This document shows, in pieces, positions 10,497-18,325 of a stretch of 64,000 nucleotides of DNA. The first letter of the stretch is position 1; each line of letters starts with the position of its first letter. Below the pieces are notes generated by a model, which was not told the DNA's origin, searched no databases, and worked only from the letters and a program-made list of their open reading frames with translations. The DNA lies in contig CBDDDL010000002.1 in assembly GCA_965226645.1 (NCBI GenBank), positions 372,001-436,000 on the forward strand, given 5' to 3'. Position numbers and translations under genes: made by a program. The stretch is from Poriferisodalis sp965226645. GTDB taxonomy: Bacteria > Actinomycetota > Acidimicrobiia > Acidimicrobiales > Poriferisodalaceae.

Positions 10497-10930
10497 ATGA
10501 CCGACCAACGTCGACACCGGGTGTGCGTGATGCCGGGCGATGATGCGGCGCCCGAGGCGATGTCGGCTCCGCTGCGCGTGCTCGACGCATTGGACCTGCC
10601 TATCGACTGGGGCCACGTACCTGTCGGCGACGAGCTGGCAGCGCTGACACCCGACGAGCGGGAAGCCTTGGTCGGCGAGCACATCGATGCCGCCGACACG
10701 GTGCTGTTCGGCTCGTCGAACGGCACCACGCCTGGGGCAGGATTCATGCGCTGAGGCAAGCGCACCTACGCCAATGTGCGACCGGTGCGCTGGCGGCCCG
10801 GCACCGAGCAGGTCACCCGGTTCGCCGCAGAACTGGCGCTGAGCCGTGGCGGCAAGCTCACCGTCTCGGCTAAGACCAACATGCTCCCCGCGACCGATCG
10901 CTGGTTCTGCGACATCGCCCGCGAGGTGGC
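10497..10930 (+). pseudogene. Broken copy of the isocitrate/isopropylmalate dehydrogenase-family gene
   Basis: The frame starts with ATG at 10497 and matches the intact gene at 11878 almost residue for residue (RRHRVCVMPGDDAAPEAMSA). It has three lesions. A TGG codon became TGA (10752-10754). A 192-bp in-frame piece is missing at 10794-10802, where the intact gene has two copies of CGGCCCGGC. The match stops after the codons for CDIAREV at about 10930, so the last third is absent. About 17 bp upstream of the start is also conserved with the intact copy. It cannot make an enzyme. Confidence 0.9.
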
Positions 10931-11039
10931 CGCCGTGGCGCTCGCCGTCTTCTGCCGAAACTGTCTCGCCTGCGCATACGGCCGCTTTTTCTGGCTGCTA
11001 GCAAGCTACGTACAAATGTACGATAAGAGGCGCTGAGTC

Positions 11040-11399
11040 TTACTCAGGAATGATGTGCACCCAATCTGGGGGCATCGCGTCAGATTCGTCATTGCACAGC
11101 TTGTCAACGCTCAGGTCCAAGTGGGCGTCGCTGAGGTCGTAGAGTTGGCCGCTGATGTGCCGAAACACGACATCGGCCGCATCTCGATCGAAGGTGCCCT
11201 CCACTAAGCGCCGCTCCCGCCCAAAGCGGAACTCGCGCACGTCGATGTACAAGCGCCCATCGGATTGCACGGCACAGTAGGAGAGAATCTCCGCGTTATC
11301 GCCGTAGACACGCTCATACTCAGCGGCATCGTTGAAGCAACCGGCCAACAACGTTCCTGCCATGAGTACTGCGAGAGCGTTCGGAACTACCCGTTGCAC
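11040..11399 (-). CDS. Putative lipoprotein
   Basis: A lipobox (LAGTLLAGC-like: VLMAGTLLAGCFND) follows a hydrophobic run, so this is an exported lipoprotein of about 119 residues if the GTG at 11399 is the start. An ATG at 11459 preceded by GGAGGGGG would add 20 residues ahead of the signal peptide, which is less typical. The mature part has conserved-looking acidic and aromatic residues (YERVYGDNAEILSYC; DVREFRFGRERR) and ends DWVHIIPE. It overlaps the end of the upstream secreted-protein gene by 13 bp, suggesting a coupled pair. The family is not recognised. Confidence 0.65.
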   Translation of the reverse strand: MQRVVPNALAVLMAGTLLAGCFNDAAEYERVYGDNAEILSYCAVQSDGRLYIDVREFRFGRERRLVEGTFDRDAADVVFRHISGQLYDLSDAHLDLSVDKLCNDESDAMPPDWVHIIPE

Positions 11400-11677
11400 G
11401 GCGGAAAGTCGAACAAGTATCCCCACCGATCGCTGGCCCGGTTGCCCTCGAGATCCCATGACGCTCCCCCTCCGAACAATTTGAATACCAAGTGACAGTG
11501 GAGCTGCTGCCAGATCGCAGACCAACTGCGAACATTCACCTCAAAGCCGAGCATGTCCAGACAGTCGTGCACCTGGCCATACAGGCTGTGCGCCGTCGCT
11601 GTCGTAGCCGCTGCCCCCGCAGAGACGCTGGCAAAGAACAAGAGCACCGACGCGCGCGCAGCGTCGGTAGGAATCAC
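11387..11677 (-). CDS. Small secreted protein resembling DUF2599 C-terminal domains
   Basis: From a GTG at 11677 the frame gives 96 residues with a plausible signal peptide (ASVLLFFASVSAGAAATTATA, cleavage near residue 29). The mature part has SWSAIWQQLHCHLVFKLFGG and GASWDLEGNRASDRW. The W..QL.CH and WDLE.NR signatures resemble DUF2599-type secreted proteins of actinobacteria. There are three cysteines (38, 61, 94). The frame is open further upstream, but there it reads the antisense of a membrane-protein remnant (11697-11792), so I stop at the GTG; no clear ribosome binding site is seen. Start and family are tentative. Confidence 0.5.
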   Translation of the reverse strand: MIPTDAARASVLLFFASVSAGAAATTATAHSLYGQVHDCLDMLGFEVNVRSWSAIWQQLHCHLVFKLFGGGASWDLEGNRASDRWGYLFDFPPCNG

Positions 11678-11696
11678 GTGGATGTTGTCATAGTCG

Positions 11697-11792
11697 GAGC
11701 GGCTGCGGCGTCGGGCCGAGCTGTGGGCCATGGCAAGCAACCTGGTGATCGTCGCCGCCATCGCCGTGATGGTGACCAAACCAGGCCTCTGA
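11697..11792 (+). pseudogene. 3'-terminal remnant of the DUF2269-like membrane protein gene
   Basis: Bases 11697-11783 match 8774-8860 with only about two differences and encode the same LRRRAELWAMASNLVIVAAIAVMVTK end, closing at a TGA. No start or earlier part is present. It lies 85 bp before the intact dehydrogenase gene, while the full membrane gene lies upstream of the broken dehydrogenase copy. This shows a duplicated two-gene block of which each copy kept a different gene intact. Confidence 0.9.
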
Positions 11793-11877
11793 GCCCAGGT
11801 ACTGAGAGCCGCCTCGACACGCCGGCATGAGTCGGGGCCATGCGCGCGGGCGACTCAGCCGCATAGCGTCGGCACGT

Positions 11878-12933
11878 ATGATCGATCAACGTCGACACCG
11901 GGTGTGCGTGATCCCGGGTGACGATGCAGCGCCGGAGGCGATGTCGGCTTCGCTGCGCGTGCTCGACGCGCTGGACCTGCCCGTCGAATGGGATCACGTT
12001 CCCGTGGGTGATGAGCTCGCCTCGCTGACGCCCGACGAGCGGGAAGCCTTGGTCGGCGAGCACATCGACGCTGCCGACACAGTGCTGTTCGGCTCGTCGA
12101 ATGGCACGACGCCGGGGGCGGGCTTCATGCGCTGGGGCAAGCGCACCTACGCCAACGTGCGGCCGGTTCGCTGGCGGCCCGGCTATAACTCACCGCTGGC
12201 ACGGCCTGAGGGCATCGATTACGTGATCGTGCGCGAGAACCTCGAGGACATGTACGTCGGCGTGATGGGTCCCGCCAAGCTGCTGCTGGATGCAGGGCTG
12301 ACCGAGGGTCGCTCGCGCGTCCCGCCCGACGCCGCCAATGGCCGCTTCGCGGCGAAGATCATCACCCGGCCCGGCACCGAACAGGTCACCCGCTTCGCCT
12401 GCAAGCTGGCACTGCAACGCGGCGGGAAGCTGACCGTGTCTGCCAAGACGAACATGCTGCCCGCCACAGATCGCTGGTTCTGCGACATCGCCCGCGAGGT
12501 CGCTTCGGAGTATCCGGGCCTGGAATACGAGCAGTTCATCATTGACGACATGGCACACCGGCTGGTCATGCGCCCCCACGACCTCGATGTGCTGCTGCTG
12601 CCCAACCTGTACGGCGACATCCTGTCCGACGAGGGGGCCGGCACCATCGGGGGAATGGGCCTGGCGCCCTCGGGCTGTTACGGCGACGACTGGGCGTACT
12701 TCGAATCGGCGCACGGCACGGCTCCCGATATCGCCGGCCAGGGAATCATCAATCCGACCGCCACGCTCGAATCCGCCGAGATGATGCTGCGCTACCTCGG
12801 GCTTGACAACCCGGCGGACCGCCTCGACCGGGCGCTTGAAGAGGTGTACGAACAAGGCGAGCACGTAACGCCGGACCAACGCGGCACAGCGGGAACCGAA
12901 GAGTTCGCCACCGCCGTCATCGACGCCCTATAA
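11878..12933 (+). CDS. Isocitrate/isopropylmalate dehydrogenase-family NAD(P)-dependent decarboxylating dehydrogenase
   Basis: I use the ATG at 11878 (351 residues) because homology with the broken copy begins there; an ATG at 11827 is in frame but outside the family pattern. Motifs include VCVIPGDDAAPEA (start of fold), VIVRENLEDMYVGV (substrate-binding Arg/Glu region), KTNMLPATDRWF (catalytic Lys region), NLYGDILSDEGAGTIGG (metal-binding Asp residues) and ESAHGTAPDIAGQGIINPTA (cofactor site). The family oxidises 2-hydroxy acids with decarboxylation (isocitrate, isopropylmalate, tartrate, homoisocitrate); which substrate applies here cannot be read. There are no leucine or TCA genes beside it, so tartrate/malate-type activity is as likely as leucine synthesis. 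Confidence 0.88.
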   Translation: MIDQRRHRVCVIPGDDAAPEAMSASLRVLDALDLPVEWDHVPVGDELASLTPDEREALVGEHIDAADTVLFGSSNGTTPGAGFMRWGKRTYANVRPVRWRPGYNSPLARPEGIDYVIVRENLEDMYVGVMGPAKLLLDAGLTEGRSRVPPDAANGRFAAKIITRPGTEQVTRFACKLALQRGGKLTVSAKTNMLPATDRWFCDIAREVASEYPGLEYEQFIIDDMAHRLVMRPHDLDVLLLPNLYGDILSDEGAGTIGGMGLAPSGCYGDDWAYFESAHGTAPDIAGQGIINPTATLESAEMMLRYLGLDNPADRLDRALEEVYEQGEHVTPDQRGTAGTEEFATAVIDAL

Positions 12934-13037
12934 CGGCCACAACGAAGAGCAATTCACCTTGCGACACCAGTTCGTGCTGGCGATGTGCCCGCCAGCCGCT
13001 GGCTGCGGGTCCTGCGACGCCGCGATAGCCACGTTCG

Positions 13038-13478
13038 TCAGCCGCGAGGCCGAAGGTGAAGCGTGGCGGCAGGGCCATTCCATTCGAGGTGGCTGTGGCG
13101 GAGCACGTCGACACCGAGCAGCATGTCTTCTCGCAGAATGTCGGCACGCCCGACGATCAAATCCTGTGGGCTGCCGATGGGGGTGCCTCGCGGCACGAAC
13201 GAGAAGGAGACGGCGTAGCAGATGGTGGTGGTCCGGCCGGTAGCGGTGCGCAGCACGGTCGAGCGGGTCGGGTCGAGGCCCAGGGTTTGGGCAATGCGAC
13301 CGCTGATCAGCGACATCTGGGCACCGGTGTCGATGAGTGCCTTGCCGCGCACCGGCAGGGGCAGGGGTCGTGCAACCATCCTGTGTTCCTGCACGTCGAT
13401 GGGTGTCGCGTTCAGCTCGAAGTCGATGCGCGCACCGCTAGCGCTGATACGGACCGTCAGCGGCCAAGAACCCGCCAA
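13038..13478 (-). CDS. Retropepsin-like aspartic peptidase-domain protein
   Basis: This 146-residue protein carries the single-domain aspartic protease signature LIDTGAQMSLIS (catalytic Asp50 in DTG) and the family's second conserved stretch near the C-terminus (DMLLGVDVLRHSHLEWN). Such domains act as homodimers. There is no signal peptide or membrane helix, so it is probably cytoplasmic. It follows a 99-residue gene with a 4-bp gap, and the two look like an operon. Activity is plausible since DTG and the hydrophobic-Gly (LLGVD) loop are both present; the target is unknown. Confidence 0.8.
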   Translation of the reverse strand: MAGSWPLTVRISASGARIDFELNATPIDVQEHRMVARPLPLPVRGKALIDTGAQMSLISGRIAQTLGLDPTRSTVLRTATGRTTTICYAVSFSFVPRGTPIGSPQDLIVGRADILREDMLLGVDVLRHSHLEWNGPAATLHLRPRG

Positions 13479-13482
13479 AGCC

Positions 13483-13782
13483 TCAATGCCAGGCTCCCAA
13501 CGCGTTCACAATCACGTCTTCGTCGGATTCGATGATTCGCTTCACGCAGAAACGGCGAGCCTGCGGATCGGCATAGCCAGCGCGGATGGCGTCCCACTCG
13601 TCGGCCCATACGTCAAGCAGCGGCACCCGCTTCGAGCCGAGGTAGATGAGAAGTGCCCACTGGTTGGGGTGCTCGCGTACCAGCGAAGGGCGGAGCTTCT
13701 CAAAACGGGCCTCCAAGCGGGTGAGCACGGCGTCAGGAAGCGTCATCTGCGGATTGAAGCCGACATCGTCTGTGCTTTCCAC
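13483..13782 (-). CDS. Hypothetical partner of the retropepsin-like protein
   Basis: This 99-residue soluble protein starts with ATG at 13782, 4 bp upstream of the peptidase gene. It contains LEARFEKLRPSLVREHPNQWALLIYLGSKRVPLLDVWADEWDAIRAGY and ends VIVNALGAWH. No known motif is recognised. The pairing with a retropepsin-like gene suggests a substrate, adaptor or regulator. Confidence 0.65.
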   Translation of the reverse strand: MESTDDVGFNPQMTLPDAVLTRLEARFEKLRPSLVREHPNQWALLIYLGSKRVPLLDVWADEWDAIRAGYADPQARRFCVKRIIESDEDVIVNALGAWH

Positions 13783-13890
13783 CTACGAACTCTTGGGCAC
13801 ACTTGCAGGATTGCACACCTGCGGACGCAGGTCACGCCATTTTCCACCGCTCGCACCGTCGGTCGCCGGTCACCAGCCAACAAACTACGC

Positions 13891-13992
13891 ATCATCAATC
13901 CGACTGCCGCGCTCGAACCCGGCGGGATGATGCTTCGCCGCCTGGGACTCGACCAGCTGGCTCCCTGCGGCCACACGTCGCGAAATCATTAG
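13891..13992 (+). pseudogene. Remnant of a third dehydrogenase copy (C-terminal segment)
   Basis: Codons for IINPTAALEPGGMMLRRLGLD match the C-terminal IINPTATLESAEMMLRYLGLD of the intact dehydrogenase (12747-12809) at DNA level with scattered changes. The match breaks off at about 13953, where it joins a repeated sequence (13951-13993). It carries no start codon and ends at TAG 13990-13992. Confidence 0.75.
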
Positions 13993-13993
13993 G
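13951..13993 (+). repeat. Left copy of a 43-bp direct repeat bracketing the ATPase gene
   Basis: The sequence beginning GACCAGCTGGCTCCCTGCGG matches 15695-15737 and 15813-15855 with about five differences in 43 bases, in the same orientation. It lies 4 bp from the 3' end of the ATPase gene; the other two copies lie upstream of its 5' end. Confidence 0.85.
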
Positions 13994-13996
13994 CGT

Positions 13997-15415
13997 TCAT
14001 CGGGGCGGTTGCCAAAGCGTGTCGAGGGAGGCTGACAGCAAACGATCACCGTGGGGCAGGGTGTTGGCGCCTGAGTGGAGCAGCACACCCGCGCGAAATG
14101 CTCCCGGTTCGACGACATCGAGGCGGTCACGGAAGTAGACCAGATTGCGCAGATCATCTGGCCCCGGCGACGACGTCGCCTTGATCTCCACCGCCACGAC
14201 AGCACCGTCGGATCGTTCGAGTATCAGATCAACCTCGCGTTGAGCATTGTCGCGGTAGTGATGCAGTGACACCGGCATATCCGCTGCTGAGCAGAGCCGC
14301 ACGATCTCATTGACGACAAACGTCTCGAAGAGCGAACCAGTCATGGGGTGATTCAGCGCCGCCAGGGCGTCAGCGCTCAGCCCGAGCAGCCCTGCGGCGA
14401 GTCCGCTGTCGGTGACGTGCAGCTTTGGGCGCTGCACGACTCGCGAAGTTCGGTTGCGCCGCCACGAGGGCAGTTCATGGACCAAGAAGACTGTGCGCAG
14501 CCAGCCAAGGTAGGACTGCACCGTTGCGCGATCGGCGCCGAGTTGATCAGCCCACCGAGACACGTTGAGCTCCGACGAGGTCTCAGCGGCTGCGAGGCGC
14601 AGCATCTGCGGCAACATCGCAGCGCGACGGATGTCGCCGAGCTGCGCTATATCCCGGCTCACCACCGTTTCGGCGTAGCCCAAGAACCATCGGTTGCGTC
14701 TGTGCGCGCTGAGCTGCTGCACCTCCGGGAAGCCACCGACGCACACCTTGTGCAGGTAGTCGCTGCGACTGGTCACCGAACGCGCTGCTCGCCGCAGGGA
14801 GCTGTCTTGGTCGAACCACCGCTCGACGGCGTTGGCGGAGCGCGATGCGCCTACGACGGGTGACGTCAGCTTCGATTGCTGCGTTGCCTGTGCACTGACG
14901 GGGGGAGCGGCGACGGCTGCGCTGTGAGTGCCGCCGGAAGATCCCCACAGTTCGGCTTGGCTGAATGGCCACAGCGTCAAGATGGTCGCGCGTCCGGCCA
15001 GCGATTCGCTGATCGTCGGCACCGTGAGGAAATTCGTGGAACCGGTGAGCAGGAACCGTCCTGCTGCATTGGTTCCGTCATCCACAGCGACCTTCACGGC
15101 TCGCACCAATCGATCTCCGGCCCGCTGAACTTCGTCGATGATCACGGGCGGGCGGAACGCACGAACGAAGGAGTGTGGGTCGTCGAGGGCGAGGGCAAGA
15201 ACGTCATCGTCGTCGAGACTGACGTAATCGCCGCCGCGTGCGGCAGCGATTCGTCGTGCCAGCGTGGTCTTGCCGCTTTGGCGCGGCCCATGAAGCACGA
15301 CGACCCGTGATCCGTCGAGCGCGTCCGCGAGGTTCGCGCTCAGATGTCGACGGTGCTCTTCCACGCCTTCAAACCTAGCGCCCCATCGACAATCCTCCTG
15401 ACTTCTAATCATCAA
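13997..15415 (-). CDS. AAA (AAA_14) ATPase with DUF4143 domain
   Basis: This 472-residue protein has the two-part architecture of a large prokaryotic ATPase family. The N-terminal AAA domain has Walker A GPRQSGKTT (residues 43-51), Walker B VIIDEVQ and sensor-like FLLTGSTNF. It is followed by a winged-helix region (VSRWADQLGADRATVQSYL) and the DUF4143 nuclease-like part (VNEIVRLCSAA ... REVDLILERSDGAVVAVEIKATSS), where D...E.K resembles a PD-(D/E)XK core. There is an unusual Ser/Ala/Gln-rich insert of about 40 residues after ELWGSSGG. Biological role of the family is unclear. The gene is flanked by direct repeats and preceded by AT-rich DNA, suggesting acquisition. Confidence 0.88.
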   Translation of the reverse strand: MMIRSQEDCRWGARFEGVEEHRRHLSANLADALDGSRVVVLHGPRQSGKTTLARRIAAARGGDYVSLDDDDVLALALDDPHSFVRAFRPPVIIDEVQRAGDRLVRAVKVAVDDGTNAAGRFLLTGSTNFLTVPTISESLAGRATILTLWPFSQAELWGSSGGTHSAAVAAPPVSAQATQQSKLTSPVVGASRSANAVERWFDQDSSLRRAARSVTSRSDYLHKVCVGGFPEVQQLSAHRRNRWFLGYAETVVSRDIAQLGDIRRAAMLPQMLRLAAAETSSELNVSRWADQLGADRATVQSYLGWLRTVFLVHELPSWRRNRTSRVVQRPKLHVTDSGLAAGLLGLSADALAALNHPMTGSLFETFVVNEIVRLCSAADMPVSLHHYRDNAQREVDLILERSDGAVVAVEIKATSSPGPDDLRNLVYFRDRLDVVEPGAFRAGVLLHSGANTLPHGDRLLSASLDTLWQPPR

Positions 15416-15630
15416 TTAGCCAGAGAGCTCATCTATAATCCGTCAGGCCATTAATCCATAATTTATCTAGGTACTCATCCGCAATCTGTGCGGCTTGCAA
15501 TCGATGATCGGATCGACGACATGGCACATGGTGGGCCGAAAATTCCGAGTGCCCCGGTGCTTCGGCCTACGGCGTCACGCCGGACGAAGCTCGCGACGAG
15601 CTCCGCGAAGTTCTCGCCGGATGGGTTGAA

Positions 15631-15737
15631 CTCGGTTACCAACTCAGTCACCCCATCCCTTCGTTCCGTGAAGGCGAGATCGCCGTTACTGCATGACCAG
15701 TCGGCTCCCTGCGGCCACACGTCGCGAACTCATCGGG
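15631..15737 (+). repeat. 107-bp direct repeat, first copy
   Basis: It starts CTCGGTTACCAACTCAGTC and ends AACTCATCGGG. It is followed after 13 bp by the second copy (15751-15855), which differs only by a 2-bp deletion near its start. The last 43 bp are also found at 13951-13993. Read from the ATG at 15693, this part encodes MTSRLPAATRRELIG, which resembles the N-terminus of TetR-type regulators. Confidence 0.9.
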
Positions 15738-15750
15738 AACTGTACCAACA

Positions 15751-15855
15751 CTCGGTTACCAACTCAGTCCCCATCCCTTCGTTCCGTGAAGGCGAGATCG
15801 CCGTTACTGCATGACCAGTCGGCTCCCTGCGGCCACACGTCGCGAACTCATCGGG
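15751..15855 (+). repeat. 105-bp direct repeat, second copy
   Basis: This copy is nearly identical to 15631-15737 with CACCCC shortened to CCCC. It ends 45 bp before the start codon of the Ldh2-type dehydrogenase gene, so the duplication has placed the repeat in that gene's promoter region. Confidence 0.9.
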
Positions 15856-15899
15856 TGTACAAACTCGTTGTAGATCGAGCCGGAGAAGTGAAACCAGAC

Positions 15900-17021
15900 A
15901 TGAACCAGAAATCCAGCAACGACGACACCCTGCCGAGAGGCATCCCCGACGACCGCCCCGCCGAGGGCGACCCCAGTGCTCCGTTGTCGTTCCGGCTCGA
16001 CGAGCTGCGCCCTTGGGGCATCGCTGCGTATGTGGCCGCTGGAATGGCTCCGGACGACGCGGCCACCGTTGTCGAGAACCAGCTGTGGTCGGACCGGCGC
16101 GGCGTTGACACGCACGGCTTCCAGCGGGTCAGCTGGTACGTGAACTGGTTCCGCGACGGCACCACCGATCCGACAGCGCAGTGCGAAATCGTGACCCGCA
16201 CGCCGTCGGTGCTGGTCGCCGACGGGCACCACGGACTCGGTCAGCTCGTCATCTCCCGCTTCATGGAGCAGCTCATCGAGGCCGCTCGCGAGAGCGGGCT
16301 GGTCGTGGGGGTGATCCGTAACTCCAACGACTGGGGCTGCGGGGCGAACTACCCGTATCGCGCAGCTGAGGAGGGCTTCGTCTGCTACGGCACGACGACG
16401 TCCGTGCCGAATCTGGCCCCATTCGGCAGCCGCCGCAAGCTGTTCGGCAACAACCCGATCGTGTGGACGTTCCCCCGCCGCAACGATCCGCCGATCGTGC
16501 TCGACATGGCGATCACCCCGGTGGCGCTGGGCAAGGTGCTGCGGGCCCGTTCTGAGGGCAAGGAGATTCCCGAGGCCTGGGGCTTCCTGGACCGCGACGG
16601 CAACCCCACCGTCGACCCAGATGTGGCAATGCGAGGCATCGTGCCGGCCATCGGCGGCTACAAGGGCATCGGAATGGTGGTTGCTTCGAACATTGCCGCG
16701 GGCATTCTCGGCGGCTCCGCCCACACGGGCGACGTGGCTGTGGGGCACCGGGGACAGTTTTTCCTTCTGATGGACCCCGGCGTGTTCCGCGACCTCGACG
16801 GCTACTACGACGACATCGAATCGATGGTCGACCAGATTCGCGCCGCGGGCGCCGAAGACGCCCTGCCGGGCCAGACGGTGTACCTGCCGGGCGAGCTGGA
16901 GCAGCTAGAGATGGACCGTCGCACAGCCGTGGGCACGGTGAGCTATCCCGCGTCGGTGGTCCGTTCGCTTCGCCGTGTCGGCGACGAGCTGAGTGTGCCG
17001 TTCGAGTGCGAATCCTGCTGA
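15900..17021 (+). CDS. Ldh2/malate-lactate dehydrogenase family oxidoreductase
   Basis: I take the ATG at 15900, preceded by GGAGAAG; upstream in-frame codons run through the repeats. The 373-residue product has the family pattern: a helical N-terminus (MAPDDAATVVENQLWSDRRGVDTHGFQRV with the conserved DxRGxxxHG), NSNDWGCGANYPYRAAEEG, TTTSVPNLAPFG, NNPIVWTFPR, VLDMAITPVALGKV and GGYKGIGMVV. The enzymes reduce 2-keto acids or oxidise 2-hydroxy acids (malate, lactate, ureidoglycolate) with NAD(P). Followed after 101 bp by a flavin enzyme in the same direction. Confidence 0.88.
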   Translation: MNQKSSNDDTLPRGIPDDRPAEGDPSAPLSFRLDELRPWGIAAYVAAGMAPDDAATVVENQLWSDRRGVDTHGFQRVSWYVNWFRDGTTDPTAQCEIVTRTPSVLVADGHHGLGQLVISRFMEQLIEAARESGLVVGVIRNSNDWGCGANYPYRAAEEGFVCYGTTTSVPNLAPFGSRRKLFGNNPIVWTFPRRNDPPIVLDMAITPVALGKVLRARSEGKEIPEAWGFLDRDGNPTVDPDVAMRGIVPAIGGYKGIGMVVASNIAAGILGGSAHTGDVAVGHRGQFFLLMDPGVFRDLDGYYDDIESMVDQIRAAGAEDALPGQTVYLPGELEQLEMDRRTAVGTVSYPASVVRSLRRVGDELSVPFECESC

Positions 17022-17122
17022 TGACTGCGCCGAACCGGGGCGAGCGGGACACCCCGCAGGCATGAGGATCGGCCGCGCGGACGCTGTTACCGTGCCGCGA
17101 TGACGCCCGCCGAGGGATCGCC

Positions 17123-18304
17123 ATGACAGAGGACGACACCGCCGGCGACAAGATGCTGACGCGTGCGGCCGAATGGATCCCGGCGCTGCGAGAGCGCAGT
17201 GTCGAGATCGACCGGCTGCGGCAGCTGCCTCAGGACCTCGCCGAGGCGCTTGCCGCCGACGGCTTCTACCGGACGTTGGTGCCGCCTGCCCTCGGCGGCA
17301 TGGGGCTGTCCCCTACGGCGGTGGCCCAGGTCAGCGAGACGCTCGCGATGGGCAACGCATCGGCAGCGTGGTGCACGTTCATCGGGTCCACGTCGCAGAT
17401 CATGTTCGCGGCATTGAGTCCTCGTCAGCTCGCCGATGTGCTGGAGAACCCTGACGTCATCACCGCGGGCGTGTTCGCTTCGTCGGGTCGTGCAACTCGG
17501 GCCCCGGGACCCGATGGCAGCGACGGTTACGTCGTGAGCGGCAGCTGGGCCTGGGCGTCTGGTTCTCACAACGCCGCGTGGATCTCCGGGGGTGTGCAGA
17601 TCTACGGCGACGACTCCGACGATGCCTCCCGGCCAGCGGGGGGTCGCGCCTTCTTCCGCCCCGACGAGATCGTGATCCACGACGACTGGCACACCAGCGG
17701 GCTGCGAGGATCGGGATCGAGCACGTTTGAAGCCGACGACATCTGGCTCCCCGCCCCTCGCATCGCCTTCGAGCGCGACATCCTGAAGTCGCCGTACGCA
17801 GCCGAGCCGTTGTACCGCCTGCCGTTGTTCGGGCTGCTGGCGCTGCCCATCGGTGCAATCGCACTCGGGATGGCTCGAGCCTGCATCGACGAGGTCATCG
17901 AGGTGGGCAAGGCGAAGGTGCCACAAGGCTCCCGCCGCACGCTGGGACAGCGGCCTGCACTGCACAGCGCAGTATCAGTTGCCGACACCGAGGTGCGGGC
18001 TGCGCGCATGCTGCTGTACTCAACGATCGATGCAGCGTGGGACCGGGCACAGCACGAGCTGACCGACCTGGCGACCCGACGGGACCTGCGCACCGCAACC
18101 GTGCACGCCATGCAGACGAGCCTGCGGGTCATCCAATCCATGAACTCAGCCGTGGGCGGCACCGCAATCTTCGAGGCGTCGCCGCTGCAGCGCCACCTGC
18201 GTGACGCGCACACAGCTGCGGCTCACTTCATGGTCGCCATGCCGGTCATGGAAGTGGCCGGCCGCACCTTCTTCGACCCTGACATGGATACCTCAGGCCT
18301 CTAG
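17123..18304 (+). CDS. Acyl-CoA dehydrogenase-fold flavin monooxygenase-like protein
   Basis: The start is supported by GAGGGA at good spacing. The protein has 393 residues: N-terminal helical domain (LRQLPQDLAEALAADGFYRTLVPPALGGMGL), middle beta domain (ITAGVFASSGRA; VVSGSWAWASGSHNAAWISGG; HTSGLRGSGSSTFEADDIWLP) and C-terminal helical domain. The SG.W.WASG and GLRGSGS patterns match the HpaH/HsaA/NcnH-type oxygenase branch rather than true acyl-CoA dehydrogenases. These use reduced flavin, supplied by a partner reductase, to hydroxylate aromatic or polyketide-like substrates. The substrate is not deducible. Confidence 0.82.
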   Translation: MTEDDTAGDKMLTRAAEWIPALRERSVEIDRLRQLPQDLAEALAADGFYRTLVPPALGGMGLSPTAVAQVSETLAMGNASAAWCTFIGSTSQIMFAALSPRQLADVLENPDVITAGVFASSGRATRAPGPDGSDGYVVSGSWAWASGSHNAAWISGGVQIYGDDSDDASRPAGGRAFFRPDEIVIHDDWHTSGLRGSGSSTFEADDIWLPAPRIAFERDILKSPYAAEPLYRLPLFGLLALPIGAIALGMARACIDEVIEVGKAKVPQGSRRTLGQRPALHSAVSVADTEVRAARMLLYSTIDAAWDRAQHELTDLATRRDLRTATVHAMQTSLRVIQSMNSAVGGTAIFEASPLQRHLRDAHTAAAHFMVAMPVMEVAGRTFFDPDMDTSGL

Positions 18305-18325
18305 CCGAAGCGACAAGCGGGCGGC

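Larger units (their letters stand above)
15416..15899. other. Gene-free stretch: AT-rich promoter region plus duplicated segment
   Basis: Bases 15416-15480 are markedly AT-rich (TTAATCCATAATTTATC and similar), probably the promoter of the leftward ATPase gene and unlike the rest of the window. From 15481 the GC content returns to normal. Two near-identical copies of a 105-107 bp segment follow (15631-15737, 15751-15855). ORFs through it on both strands appear to be debris. Confidence 0.6.

Noticed and set aside
13222..13992. 256-codon rightward frame
   Set aside because: Most of it is antisense to the retropepsin-like pair. Only its last part has meaning, as a dehydrogenase remnant, annotated separately.
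15693..15899. 69-residue N-terminal extension of the Ldh2-type protein
   Set aside because: The extension reads through duplicated repeat DNA; the ATG at 15900 has its own GGAGAAG and matches the family start.
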